Shown here: one piece after another, positions 45,629-58,390 of the stretch
How positions within the stretch are numbered: the first letter of the stretch is position 1
How the letters are laid out: each line of letters opens with the position of its first letter
Source: Orbilia blumenaviensis
Lineage: Eukaryota > Ascomycota > Orbiliomycetes > Orbiliales > Orbiliaceae
Length of the DNA stretch: 64,000 bases
NCBI GenBank assembly: GCA_036872755.1
Contig: JAVHNS010000001.1
Coordinates: forward strand, 1,922,001 to 1,986,000
Direction of reading: 5' to 3'
Translations under genes and position numbers: made by a program
The notes under the pieces: generated by a model
Databases searched by the model: none
The model's input: the letters and a program-made list of their open reading frames with translations, nothing else
Told to the model about the DNA's origin: nothing

Positions 45629-46454
45629 AAATCATTTGCATCACAATCTACAGTTAGCTGCCCAAGGAAGATATTGGGCTATGGTTAATCAGCAAACCAA
45701 GTATCGGTTGGTCACTTCTTACCCGTTGTAATGGTAATATACTTTCAATGCTTCTGGCAATTCTCTTTGCGATTTGTTACTATTTAGATTTTGAGACGAA
45801 ATTATAGCATGCCCGGCCGCTCTCTTGAAAGCAGTTGGGACTAGAGTTAACGCAGGTGATGGATTTGTATGGAAATAGTTGTATGGCTGTCGGTGTGTAT
45901 AGGACTAAATAATTGTGACTATTGGATGACAAGTTCGAGATACATCTCTGATTGATCACTGAGCGTGGTTAGTTATCAGTAGATTAGGAGTGTGTTATCC
46001 GTGTTGTAATTAGACCACTCGCTAATCTAGCTTGGTGTTCTCAGATCCGAGACAAAGCAACGAATCCAGGCGGAGATGGTTTCGCGGCTACACCCGACCA
46101 GATCTTGATAGCTTAGCATGTAATTCGCTTGAACAGTAACACAGAACCTAGAAGTCGGCTCGATCGTGGACTACCACAAAAGGAAGAAAAGAAAAAAAAG
46201 CAAAGAAGGCTATCCGGCTTAGCACATGCGGATCTTGTTTGTGTTCGGCTCAGAATGCTGGCATGCGAGGCTTGGACACAGCTCGATCATACACGTGTGT
46301 TGGCGCTCCAACGCGACTTGAGTCGTGCTCCGGACCACCACCACCACACATGGGGAGTTAAAAGCAGAGGAGGGGTATTACCTTGGATTCAGCATTCGCG
46401 TCCTGTGGCCCGCAGGATGAATCCGGCCATCGTACACATTCAAGCAACTACACG
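45629..46454. other. intergenic
   Basis: 0.8 kb, no supported gene. A purine-rich stretch (46176-46203) and a CCA repeat (46334-46348) lie upstream of the next start. Confidence 0.5.
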
Positions 46455-47205
46455 ATGTCGGTAACTCAACAGGAAGAAGAAGACTCTGCGCCCGAACGTC
46501 AACGGCCGCCACCTATTCGAAAACCAAGGCAGATTGGCGGCCAAAGTCTTAACACCAAGATGTTGCGGGAAGCCTTTGAAGTAGAATACTACTTGTCCAA
46601 AACAGAGAATTGGCAACATATAAACATGGCTGCTGTGGTGGCGATCCTCAAGGTTTGTATTGTATATTAGTCTTGTTTTCTCGAATACTAGCTTGTTCAA
46701 TAAGACTGAGACATTGATGTTATAGAAATGTGGTTATCAACCTCTTTTAGATCATGTATCTGAATTTGAACCATTAATCAAACGTTTTTCGGATCAAAGC
46801 GACAGAATAAAGAGGAAAATATATAACAAATTTATTCAAAATCTTCAAACATTTGACACTACTGCAGATTGTCGAGAAATTTGTTTTGATATGCTTGAAT
46901 CAACGAAAGAAACAAAATGGCTTTTCATATGGATTATCAGTCAGCTCATGAGGAGCCGGCAACAAAGAATCGCATCTAGTATCGGAGGTCTAGACGCGCA
47001 CAAAGCCGAAGGTGCTTCAGGCGCCCCCTCGAATCTAGGCAGTGGAGACATCCCAGGCATTCCAAACCAAGCATCCACAATGAGTCAGGCGGAAAGTAGC
47101 GTGGCTGGCTTGCACATTGAAGCAGCAAGGCAAAGCCAAAGGAGGGGCCCCATGGGCATCGATGAATGTAGGCAACCCTCCACCGACATTCGAGTACACG
47201 GCTGA
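46455..47205 (+). CDS. hypothetical protein, two exons
   Basis: Exons 46455-46652 and 46726-47205 join in phase 0 and give 225 residues. The first exon is hydrophilic (MSVTQQEEEDSAPERQRPPP), then LREAFEVEYYLSKTENWQHI; the second begins KCGYQPLLDHVSEFEPLIKR and continues as a helical, basic segment with WLFIWIISQLMRSRQQR. The last 60 residues are low-complexity and the final 16 look unlike protein, so the 3' end may differ: another frame with NPPPTFEYTADKMIPSDQ runs past the stop to 47314. No family recognised. Intron signals are good (GTTTGT...TATAG). Confidence 0.5.
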
Positions 47206-49245
47206 TAAAATGATCCCAAGTGATCAATTGAAACAGAAATACATGCCCCTCTTGCAGCTTTCAAATGCGGCGGAGGCGGCTTTCAGGTTGGAAATCCGGC
47301 GGTGGCTTACATAATATACTACAAGGCTGAATCAATAAGGATGGGGAGTTATACTCAAGGGGGAATAAGTGAGGGAACGCGTGAATGTTTGGTTTGTCAA
47401 AAACTGTTGTCTCGTATTCTGGTCTATAAAACAAGAAATTGCGCTCTAAATTTCTATATCTACAATACTGCTAAACTACCATTAGCCTTGCGGTTTATAC
47501 ATCAACATTGTATAAAATGTTCAGAAATCTCTAGGGCTTCCTTGACCCCGAAGTATGCAGTACGGTAAAAAAAACAAAGCTCCCTGAGCTAGATCGCCTC
47601 AAGTCGCAGCTGCGTAGATATTTTGGTCTGACTGTACGTATAGCTGGAGGATGTTTTTATTGACAAGTTGGGGGAGATCTACGCTGGTATTACCCATTCA
47701 ACGGTGTATATGGTTGGCCAAAATGTGTCAAAAGGATATACAATACAAAATTGTGCAAAATATATTACAACTTAAGCGAGGCATAAGTGTGCTAATTTTC
47801 AAAGCTGCAACCTAAGCGAGGCATAAGTGTGTTAATTTTTCAAAGTTATGTTCGGCCACCAGCCCGCCTAGCTCGTCAGAGGCCGGAGAAATATGGCCTT
47901 GTTATATAAGCGATTCTTGTAGAAAGCCGAGGCTTATCACGCCGCGAATTGCATATTGGCAAAACAGGTATTGATCTATTAGCAAGATTTTTGAACCCCT
48001 CCTGCTAATTTCCCCAGTGTGCCAGCCGCTTTTCTGTAGGGTGGCTGTCGAGCAATCTCTCCATGGTTGGCGCTGACAGTGCGTACATAGGCCGCGCCAT
48101 CCATTTAGGTGACTTGAAGCTAAAATCTTCATTCGATGTGATGCCTCAGCGAATAAAAACAGGCGTGGTGGCGCGATGCGCAGTTGTGTGGTTATTCTCG
48201 ATGCTTGGATCTTGGAGATGATCTGTCTGGCCATCTTAGGAAGTCATTGATTTTTGAGGCTCTTACGTGGACACGACGATATCGCCAATATCTATGTGTT
48301 ACGTCTCTGACTGAAGACGCGATAATTAAGTATTGAGTAATTCCAAAGAGTGGGACCCCGAGATACCGACAACTACAACCAGCTTCCAAATCAAGGGCAA
48401 AGTCAATATCGAGACAATAAGAATCCAGAAAATAATAAAAGATAAATTTTAAGATCTCAAGAGGAAGAACTACGTGACATATGCATACGGTATCAATTGT
48501 AGGCGAAGCGAGTTATTGCCGCAGGATGGCGAAAAAAGATATATTCAACGCGTTAACGGACTTAACTTAACTTTTCGCGATGATTGGGGATCCAAAATGC
48601 ATGATGTATATATACTGCATTTTTAAGCACAATACTAGCCTCATAGTAAAGCCAAGGAAGCCCGGGAGCTGTTAATTCCTTAGCCTGGATCTTGTTCCGG
48701 ACTGGTTTCGTAAACGTAGCCCAACTTCGTGTGGTTCCAGGCCCTGTAAGTATTTGGGACTAGTCTTGCGCTTTTGGTAACAGCATTCTGATGCCTGAAG
48801 CTTGAAAGACTTTTCACCTTCAAAGCGTGTCATAACGTTACGGTTGCGCCTGGTTTGCGTAGGTCTGGCTATGGATCCATGGAATCCAGTTGGCATGGGA
48901 TTGTCAACTTAATTCTCTTGAACTTTACCATCCAAACGACCAAAATATCCGGCTTGGGTCTCTGACGTTAACATATTAATATGACATTGCAATGAACGTA
49001 AGAAGGCATCGGGCGGGCTAGTTGGCATCTGGAACCTGTACGGCCACTCTCTTTTGATGACGCTAAGAGAGGGTTAATGCGTGAGGGCTAGCCTTTTTAT
49101 TCAGCTCGACCGTTATCGATAGATTTCTTTTAGTGAAAATGTCCCTCATTAAATACATTCCAAGGGCTGTATGCTAGTAGATACTGTATACAATAGGACA
49201 GTATCATAGGGAAGGGAGTTTTGCAGTCTTGGTGGTAGATCGGTT
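47206..49245. other. gene-empty, repeat-bearing interval
   Basis: Contains a two-unit tandem repeat at 47768-47848. Short frames throughout have no motif. The DNA is AT-rich with many stops, as in decayed repeats. Confidence 0.5.
47768..47848 (+). repeat. 40-bp tandem duplication
   Basis: Two adjacent copies of a 40-41 bp unit beginning CAACTTAAGCGAGGCATAAG, with a handful of differences and one extra T in the second. Confidence 0.8.
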
Positions 49246-49310
49246 TATTCCGCAGCCAACTTTAACATAGAGGAACTATCATTTCACAAATGGGCGTTGA
49301 AGCCAGGTTC

Positions 49311-49355
<45 letters not shown>

Positions 49356-49900
49356 GATCCCAGCTGAACCAAAAAAAAAAAACCGATCCGAATAGTGTGA
49401 TAGTATAGCAATTACTCCTTAAAATCAGGATTCCTTAAGATCAAGACTTGAAATGACATTAGCTGCGAGAGGACGGCATGATCGTTGCTTCCTGAAAGCA
49501 GGACGCGCTATGTATTTTTGTCACTTATGTAGATGGCTGGACACCAAGGCGTGTCTTTGAAAAGACGATTTATTCAACATGCATATTCCTCTTCATACCT
49601 GACAAATTAGCCTTGTAACATTAATAACGAAAACTACGAAGGTAGGATGTGTACAAGAACGGAATACAAGGAACATGGGCGGGGCGATTGGAGCGTACGT
49701 TACGAAAATATTCAACTTGTCTTTGATTCGTCAATGGGCCTTTGGGAACTTTTTAACATATCTTTTCAGTTTGTAGGACTTCGCCTAAGAATCAATAAAA
49801 TAATGGAAAAAAGAAATATAAACCTTTAATAAAAAACAAAAATTATATATTAAATAAAATTTAAGATAACTGATCTTTATAGTTTTCTGCAAAAAGTCAA
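49246..49900 (+). repeat. diverged duplicated segment, copy A
   Basis: Collinear with 57501-58390 in the same orientation. Shared landmarks, in order: CTATCATTTCACAAATGGG-like, AAAACCGATCCGAATAG, GAGGACGGCATGATCGTTGC, GGTGTCTTTGAGAAGACG-like with ATTTATTC, GGGGCGATTGG, and AGTTTTCTGCA. It includes an uninterrupted A run of 42 (49313-49354). Substitutions and small gaps are frequent, so the duplication is old or was mutated by repeat-induced point mutation. No coding capacity seen. Confidence 0.7.
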
Positions 49901-50349
49901 TATACTAGTACGATATCCAGATGAATATAAATATTGAAAAAAGGGCCAGTTCGCCTTTATGGAAACAAAAGAAATATATTACAGGACCAGAGAGTATAGA
50001 AGGCAACTTAGGAAAGATCCTAAAGGCGGGTGTTAGTACTGTTTAAGTTAAATAAGTAGTTACAGTTTTATAGTTTGTACTAAGGTTGGTTTCTGAGATC
50101 AGCTTATATATAAATATTTGAAAGTTGATATAATAATAAAAGATGAGGATAACAATATATATTAAAGTCTTGAAGTTTGTCACAGGCTGATGTTGTACGC
50201 GAGACTGTCAGTACCGATCCTCCATAGTACTCCTATACTTTTTTTAAGAAAAAGAAAAAAAGGCTCGAAGTCTACAGACTTCAGGATAAGTTCGTACTCT
50301 AGATACGATATCGTCACAACAGTCTCGATGCTAGGCGATAAAAACCCTC
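49901..50349. other. AT-rich intergenic
   Basis: Strongly AT-rich with no motif-bearing frame. Confidence 0.5.
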
Positions 50350-51103
50350 TCAAAGACCGACACGATCCCAATCTACTCCAGCCCACGTATCTCGCCTTAG
50401 CCAATCGATGTTTTTAGATGGTACGAAAGCGCTACGAGCAACGGATTTTCGAATACGATTTGACCGTGCGATGGATGTTCTGGTGCGGTGGATCATCCAT
50501 TCGCGCGACAGTACTAAATATACCGGGATAGGAAAAGGAAGCCATGGGATGAATGTGCGAGCGCTGCCTTGTTGGTTAGGTATGGGCGGAAATGCCATAA
50601 AAAGAACGAAACTAGTAAGCAATGCGCTATTCAACGCGCGTTAGACGTAAGGTAGAAAGATTGGCAGGTTATTGGTTTTATTTGAGAAAGTTCAGCACAT
50701 ACCCAACGACCGAGCCCGTCCAAAGCCTGGTTCTCGTGGCAAGTAGTGATGCCTCCAACCGCTGTAGACACTCACCCAACTGAGAAAGGCATCTTTCGAG
50801 GGTCTTTTGCGTTGTGCTAAGCCTAGCTAGTAGCATCTCGTCGTCGTCGTCTAGCTCGCCCAGGTCGAAAGAGCTAGTCGATGGGGTATCGGAGCCTATA
50901 GTAGTTGTAGTTGTTAACATATGGTCCTTAATTATACAGCTGCTGGACCTGTGTATTCCCTTACTATTAGGGTCAATGCCTGGTAGCAGGCCTCTGGAAG
51001 CAGCAAGCCACTGGTACTGCCAGTATTGGCGGAGATACGATGCAGTGTTTTTTTTCAGAGCGTTCGCGCTTTCGATGGGGGACTTGAACCGGTTTGTTGC
51101 CAT
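50350..51103 (-). CDS. hypothetical protein with two hydrophobic segments
   Basis: Two exons, 51103-50703 and 50611-50350, join in frame through a strong GTATGT donor and TACTAG acceptor and give 220 residues. Residues 1-50 are basic (MATNRFKSPIESANALKKNT), then an acidic DLGELDDDDE, a coiled-coil-like LSTTQKTLERCLSQLGECLQ, then a hydrophobic stretch across the junction (WTGSVVGFVLFMAF), a second one (FIPWLPFPIPVYLVL), and a basic tail (RSNRIRKSVARS). The shared phase and the membrane segment restored across the intron argue that this is a real gene. No family recognised; a small membrane-associated protein is likely. Confidence 0.5.
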
Positions 51104-51555
51104 TGGGTGCCGTTATAATCAAAATCAAGAGGTAGAAAAGACGTCTAATCACATCAGAGTGTACAGTTTTGAAAGGAGGGGATAGAAGCGGAGGCGGGAG
51201 GAGGAAGAGGCAGAGGTGGTGATTGATCGTTAACCAGTTGAGGAGCCTTCCAGGATCTAGGTTTCTGTGCTGCAACTGTCAAGCGCCAGTGTGGCATAAG
51301 TTTTCTGGCTCACCAATCTCTTACCTAATTATGCAGCACCGTAATCGTTTATCGCGACCCGCAAGTTCGAAGGAGCTCAATTATAAGGCTGCCATATATG
51401 GTGAGAGGGATAAAAGAGGAGTTGAAGGTCCTTTCGACCCGGTCTTTTCGAATTACCTTTCTCCTAGCTAATTTGCACCTGAAAAGCCTATCTCAAAATC
51501 TAGCTCTACACATTTGAATACATATTGATAGTTCTATCAAAAGCCTCTAGCCAAG
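51104..51555. other. divergent intergenic region
   Basis: 450 bp separating two divergently oriented genes. Nothing specific seen. Confidence 0.5.
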
Positions 51556-53303
51556 ATGATAATTGGATCTTCAGAGTCCGATTTTTGGCACATTCAATGC
51601 ATCCATCCAAGGCTACAGAATGACCGGGAGAAGGATGACTATATTTTTGATGTAAAGAGATTTGTCCAAAAAGTATGGGTCTCGTTGGAACCAGACAACA
51701 CAAAGTTGAAGCCTCCCATACTAGTACCCGAGAAAGTGGAGTGCTGCAGCACCATATTCGATGACCAGGTAAGGTCTGCTGTCAAGGTAAGCGGTAGCTA
51801 GTTAGCGACATAAGCACCCAAGTTCATATTACCGGTATATACTCTCCTCGTAGAAATAGTAACCGCTCACTGCCATTGTCCCAATCCGATTTAGATAAAA
51901 TTCTGCCTAGAACAGACCACCGAACAGACCACCGAACAGACCACTGAACAGACCACTGAACAGACCACTGAGACCGAGAGAAGCACAAACCCATTGGAAA
52001 AGTCCGTTAAATATTTCTGCGAACGAGTCTTTCATCTGCAAGCCAACGGCGAGATACTTTCGAAGCTTGGGTTGATAACAACACACTCCTTCATGGGTGT
52101 GTTGCCCCTAAACCTCCTGTTCAGGTACCACTGGACCAAAACCCTCATCGGCTCTCTCGCCCGTAAAGGCGCCTCGGTCTTAGAAGACATTAAGGGCCCA
52201 GGTCTCTTAGAACCCTTGTTCGTTTATCTTAAAGGTCCCCTAGATTAGCGTATTTATTGGCTAAAAACTAACGCTGTTCTTAGTTTCAAAGCGATCTATC
52301 TAGTTTTCACCTTCCTTGACCCTGCTATTAACAAGATTAATGACAAAACGGGAAATCCTGAAACACGCGCCCAAATAGCCGCTGCCGCTTGGGCAGCTCT
52401 CAATCAAGTTGTTGTAAGCTAAGGTCTTCCTTAATAACTCGCTCCGAGATCTGTTGCCAAATTAGTTCTCTAGGATCTGAAAACCAGGGGTCCCCCAGAA
52501 GAGCAAAAGCTCAGGCGCGAGGTCTTAACCAGGAAGTTCTTCTATGGATTACAAGACTTTCTTAAAAAACTCGGGGATACTTCTGGTAAGAATTAGATGG
52601 TCTTTGAATTCTGTAGTGGATAGTCTGACTGAGGCCGCCTATAGAACAATGTCAAAAACAACGGGAAGAAAATGCGACCGATTTTGAAATACGTCTATTC
52701 AATGCAAATTTGCATTTCCTTGAACTTTGCGCTGATCTTGTCACATGTGAAAAAGATTTTTTCAATGCGTGGAAGGCAGAAACATACCGCCATGAGTGGA
52801 ACAGAAATGCGATGGGTGGTGTTGGTGTTGCTGGGGCTATCGTCGCGTACAGTTCTACAGCTTCTATGTCCTTTTCTTTCCTAGGTCCCGTTGCCATAGC
52901 TATATCTGGATTTGTGTGTGCATTTATCAGTCATCAATCTTACAAACAGGCTGCGAAGGAAAAAAGTAATGCTCAGAAAAGTAAGTTTATGTAACATCAA
53001 ATGCTTTAAGATTTCCAGATGCAGATAGCTGATATCAGGATTACAGTACACACCGAGGTCAAAGGACTACAAGAAGCTGTCCAACAGCTTAGCGAGTATT
53101 TTATGGGTTCATCACGTAGAAATTCGTCCGATGATATCGCAGACCTTTCTGAGAAGGACGATACAGTGCTAAAGGAATTGGACAAAAGAGTAAGACCGGA
53201 TGACGTTTGTCGGACCGATGCCACCAAATTCAAAGCTGAAATCGACAAAACCAGGGGGGTTATGCAAGATTGCTGGAATCAAATGGAAAAATCGAGCACT
53301 TGA
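51556..53303 (+). CDS. six-exon orphan with EQTT repeats and central hydrophobic hairpin
   Basis: Exons 51556-51786, 51895-52217, 52284-52413, 52474-52585, 52645-52980 and 53029-53303 join in frame to 468 residues. Exon 1 could instead end at 51768, removing six residues. Exon 2 opens with five 12-bp units encoding EQTT (51910-51969). Exons 2-4 look helical (KTRGPPEEQKLRREVLTRKF). Exon 5 holds the key feature: a charged helix (LELCADLVTCEKDFFNAWK), then about 38 uncharged residues, 323-360, made of two hydrophobic stretches broken by Ser-Thr and Gly-Pro. A further charged helical region with EVKGLQEAVQQLSEYF follows. This could be a two-pass membrane hairpin or the insertion element of a helical membrane-acting protein; the latter is only a structural analogy. 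No family recognised. Exon 2 donor (GTTCGT) is weak. Confidence 0.6.
51910..51969 (+). repeat. five 12-bp units GAACAGACCACY
   Basis: Five in-frame tandem units within exon 2 of the orphan gene, differing only by C/T at the third base of the last Thr codon. Confidence 0.9.
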
Positions 53304-56300
53304 AACCGTTCTTTCCGTCGACAGGGGGCAATAAGGTGCAAGCTATTGTTTAAATTTTGACATCTGTTGCAACGATGCTTGTTTAGTAGGCACAGAAGAT
53401 TCTTTATACAAATTAAAAACTTCCAAATTATGTTACAAGTAAAACTGTGATGTAAAACGCTGCTGAATAATCACGGACGGGAGGAAGGGCACCAAGGTTT
53501 TTGAGTGTAGGTATCTCCTCGCACACTCATATAATGAGACTAAGAAGTAGAGACCGGAGAACAACATTCGAGTACGGGAATAGTGGTGGTTCAAAATGGG
53601 TACCTCAACGCTCCGGCCTACGTGCTGCGCAGGGTTCTGGATTTGGGCGTGCGAGGAAAGCTTTGGCGACATAATTTAATAATACCCGGAATCCAGGAGA
53701 CAAGTACCTTCTATAGACTCCAGGCGAAGACGTGCTGTTTGTTTACGCCTTCAAATGTTTAAACGCGTGCACAATGGACGGGAAACCGGCGCGTTCGACT
53801 CCACCCTAATATGTTATAAAATTCAAGCGGTATGTGACGGAGTTGTAGTTTCGATGATACTAGAATCTGTCTGCCTACGGACCAGAAGGGGTTGTGGACC
53901 GGCAACCAGGATGATTTTTATAGTCTATCAAAATAGGGCTGGATCCGCTAAGCTCTTTCAGCCAGGCAGGTATCGCCAAACCCATTTAAATTACACTCGG
54001 GCGCGCTCGCGTTTATGAGATAATTGATGGGACTAACTCCACATGTGAACTAGTATCTTCTAATACTAGTATGCGATGGTTCCTAATTTCACCCAGCTGC
54101 TTGAAATATATATACATGTCGATACTTAAATGGCAACATTCTGCCATCAATAGAGACAAGCCGCCTAATCCCGTAGACAGGTTTATGCAGAGAACCAAGA
54201 CATTACTGACTAGGTAATTAATTATGATAGTGTTTATGATACTTCGCTGTTCCGTGTCTCCCTCGGCACCAACAGTAGCGTTTAGGAATGCCGCCTTCTC
54301 TGGTTAAGGTAGAATAACCGTACCGTGGCCTAGTTGACCAATTCTATAAGAGATACATAGTTCTTATTGCACGATAAACATCTTAGTTCAGGATAGGGCG
54401 GGTAGCGCCATAGCGTGTAGTAAGTTCCGGTTAAACGAGCTCGAGCCACCCCTAGCAACCGAGCCGCCGCCAAAAATCTGCCATTCGAATATTCCGAAGG
54501 GAATTCTTCGACTTCGTATATATTCTACAGTCTCAAACTCGCAAATCAGTCAAATATATACAAAAATAACAAATATACCGTCAAAGTTTCTAGTCCGATC
54601 ACACAAGTTTGCTCACAGGACTGGCCCGATCGCACGCCGTTTTCGCCACTGGTTTACGTTTTTGGTGTCTCTCACACAGACCGCGCGCGAGCCGATTCCC
54701 TATACAAAACTTGTCAACTTTCTCGAAGCTTGATCGAACTTAACCAAGCTTAAATATATAGTTTAAAATAGACCCAATAGCTACTGTAATTATTTTTTGT
54801 AAATTTTTTAAATAAAAATTGATCGTTTATTAAGCCTCCGTTTTGCGGAGATATGACTGTGTTTTGCTGGCTCGGACGCCCGGATGGCTCGCTTTATCTT
54901 GGTGGGGCCAAACTTTAAATTTACTTCCAAATCCAATAGTATCGCATGATCCCGTGTCTGGACCATTGCATCGTCGGGCTTCTAGGTATCGAAACATAAA
55001 GAAAAAGATTATAATTAAAATATGCATGGTGTCTTGCGTCATATATATTGCCCCACTGATACATGTTGGGGCTGGGGTTGTTGGTTATTACGCCGAGGTT
55101 TTAGAAAGCTTCGAAAGTGCCAGCCTATTGGGGAAATCTCTAGTACCCTTCCTGGCTTCATAGTCTCGCCGGCGTCAGTGGTTGAGCAAACGCAGTTGAT
55201 TATAAGAGGGTGGCGACCTTCAGCTGTAGCTTCGGCTAACCCAAGATCCTCGGGAGCGGTTGGTTAATGTATTCATCTAAAGCTTTGTTTTTGAACGTAG
55301 GCTGCTATCGGCAGGATCTATAGAAATCTTGTTGTTTACATCCTTAAAATCTTATATGCATCGCGTCGCCTAGAGACAATGGTGACGAGACACCCAAGGC
55401 GGGGCGAACGCTAGTTGGCGCTCTCATTGGATAGATACATAGCATACATTTGCCACAGGGAAAACAAATGTGTCATAAAGTCAAGTAAATGATACATGCG
55501 CGTGCTAAATCGGGTATATATACAAAATGCCATTTTCGTCATCATGGGAAGATTGAAGTACATCAAAACATTAGAATATCATAGGTTGTTTAAAAAGGGC
55601 GATGGTGCGTGTATGGGCAATTTGAACGTCTTTTTAGTATTCTCCTGGCAGGCTGATGAGCCCGATCCCGCAACGGGGGTCGCCTATGAGACCGCGACTT
55701 GGGAGTTGAAGAATGCGTATTTTTTCGGTTTTTGTTAAGCTTTCCCCCCTTGAGCTTGGTTTTTCGTATATTTGTGTTTTGTTTGAGCGTGCGTGATGCG
55801 GAATGATGGGACTTTGAGTTTGATTGTTCAGATGTCCGAGGCGGTGTATTTCGGGGGTTTGAAGCGTGAGAATTTAATACTTTCATTGTTGAGAAGATTG
55901 TTCCCGGTATCAAAGGATTAAATCCTAAAAGTATAGATGGAGAAGAAGGAGAAGAAGGAGAAGGTGAAGGCGACGGCGAAAGAAAATATTCTACGCTCGG
56001 AGTGATAAAGCCGGGGCGAATAATTTGAACATCAAACTTTGGTAAAATTCGCTGAGGGTTTGGGAATTCGTCTGCGAGTGCTGTAAGGCCTGGAGACCAG
56101 CGTGTGCATGTGCGCGCAGAGCATGCTGGAGGGCTTGAAGGCCAGCGTGTGCGTGTGTGCGCAGAGCGTGAAGATAGTTGAGGGTTTTTTGATGACATGG
56201 CCATATGGTAATAGTGCTGGTAGATTCGGAAAACACTAGTAGGGTTGCAGAGAGTGGAAGGGTCGATGGAAGAGAAATTGGGGTATGAGACGAGATGAGA

Positions 56301-57500
56301 TTATAGCAGAGTTATATACATGTAATGAACTCCAGGTACCTACCTAGGTACTTACATGTATGGAACAGAGTACAATGCCATGTTTGTTTATTCAGACAAA
56401 AGCGCAAGAATGCACAGGGTCATGCGCGCATGTCCATACACATCCAGTAATAATCCGAGATACACAACCGAAAACCAAACCGGCATAGTATTCTTGAATC
56501 CTTGTGGTTGGGTTGGTTTTAACGCGCGGCCGCTGTCGGATGCATGGTTGCAAACAATAAACAACGAATCGCGATCCTCCTGAGAAAGAAGTTTCGTGGC
56601 ATTAAAGAGAGCGGATTCAGTGGTAAACTGAGGGCTTAAACTATGTGCGTTTCCACTTCAGCGATAGAGCACGAGTTAGTGCCTCGTCTTCGACGTCTAA
56701 ACCGGTTTCCTAAGCTACCCACCAAATGCCATTGTTGATGGGGTGTAACACCACATTGTGTAATATTATATTTTATCGAAGATACTGTACGGGGAAGAGT
56801 GCTTTTAGTCGTCTAGAGAACGCAGGCCAGTCTTAAATCGGTCTTTATAGTAAGGTAAGACATCTCAAAGATATTTTAAGGCGCCTTCAAGACTCAAGAG
56901 GGTCCTTAAAAACACACCAAACTCTCCGTGTAATATTGTGGGGCTATAGGATGGTTCCCGCGAGACTGCCAGCTAAAGAACTGGTCCGTTAACAGTTTAG
57001 AGGATGAAATGAACAATTTAGAGCCTAGAGAATAGCGTTCCCCTAGGTAGCTAGGTTTAAATAAATAGACTAAATTAAATATAAATAACAAAAAAAGTAC
57101 GCTCGAAACTATAAATGAGGAACCAAGCGCCATAACGAGAATACATGAATAAAAGAATACAAAGGGGAATTGAAAGAGTGGTATCGTCGTTAAAAAGAAT
57201 GTCAAGACGAAAGCAAATTTATGGGAACCCGGAATTTCAAAATGTGTGGTCCCCGCAAAATGCAACAAACACGTGCCTTCTCACCACAACAGCTACTTTG
57301 CCAGAAATACCTCGGAAATTAATCTGGTACTATAATTTGAGTGGGTGTTAATAGTATTATCGCTGAATACGATATTTTTGTTGTAACTGCGATGCCTCCA
57401 TACAACTGAATAAGAACGGCATTCAGAAATCCCATTATTCTAGGACAGTATCGGAGGGGTTGGCAGACTTTTAGTATATCGTTTCCACCATTCAAGTATT
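53304..57500. other. 4.2-kb gene-empty interval
   Basis: AT-rich with scattered short frames. A long frame on the minus strand (55590-56204) covers a 45-bp tandem repeat and a GAA/GGA-rich stretch (55939-55980) and is Ser/Pro/Arg-biased, so I do not call it. No RNA gene recognised. Confidence 0.5.
56081..56170 (-). repeat. two 45-bp tandem units
   Basis: Copies 56081-56125 and 56126-56170 share most bases, including CCAGCGTGTGC and GCGCAGAGC. The unit is a multiple of three, so both frames through it look repetitive (for example LHALRAHAHAGLQALQ on the minus strand). Confidence 0.8.
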
Positions 57501-58390
57501 TCGTAGCCAACCTAACGGGACTGTCATTTCACACATCGGCTTAGAAGCCCTCTATTCAGCACCCAGGCTTACTAAAAAACAAAGGAGGGAAAGCGTGCAG
57601 TAGCTGAAGCAAATTTATCAGAGCCGATTGAATAAAATGATAAGATAGTTAAAAAGAAAGGCCCTGATCTTAGTTAAAAAAAAAACCGATTTGAATGGCA
57701 TTGCAATTGTTCTTTAAAATACAGGTATTTTAATTGCCCGAGGACGGCATGATTATTGCCTTTTGGAAGCAGGATGGTACGTAGGTGAGAAAATAATCAG
57801 CATTGCGCGGGAGTACTATACAAACTGCCCATAGATTTGTGACTCATAGACGGCTGGGCACCAAGACTCGAAAGCACATCAGCTCTCCGAAGACGGCATG
57901 ACAATTGCCACCTAAAATCAGAACGGCTGGATAACCAAGGCTTAGAAACACGTCAGCTTTCCGAGGACAGCATGATCGTTGCCTAAAGCAGGAAGGCTGA
58001 ACAGCAAGAGGTGTCTTTGAGAAGACGATTTATTCGACGTGCATATTCCTTTGTACCAGGCAAGTTAGTCTTGTATACAGAGATGATAAAAGGTAGTAAG
58101 CTAGAGTGTGTACAATGAAGAATGGCATACGGGGGACGGGGACGGAAAACGAGGGTCAAGGGACGGGAACGGGTCGGGGCGATTGGTGTATTCTGTGCAC
58201 GCTAAAAGTGCCAAATTCGTGTTTGCTTCGTCTTCGAGGACTTGTCAACCCATTTCTTCAATTCATAGGACGTTACCTAGAAATCAATGAAAAAGGAAGA
58301 GAAGAATTTATCTTCTATAAGTATCGAAAAATTGCGTATTGGATGAAATCCAAGACGACTGGTCTTTGTATAGTTTTCTACAGAGAACAA
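57501..58390 (+). repeat. diverged duplicated segment, copy B, with internal tandem units
   Basis: Direct, diverged copy of 49246-49900. It is longer because a unit of about 65-130 bp, starting near GAGGACGGCATGATYRTTGC and followed by GCTGGRCACCAAG, occurs three times (about 57738, 57891, 57962). The 42-A run of copy A is absent at the same place. A GGGACGGG-rich stretch (58132-58177) is specific to this copy. Confidence 0.7.

Noticed and set aside
55590..56204. 204-codon frame on the minus strand
   Set aside because: Composition is Ser/Pro/Arg from simple repeats (GAA/GGA and a 45-bp tandem unit), and no domain or splice partner.
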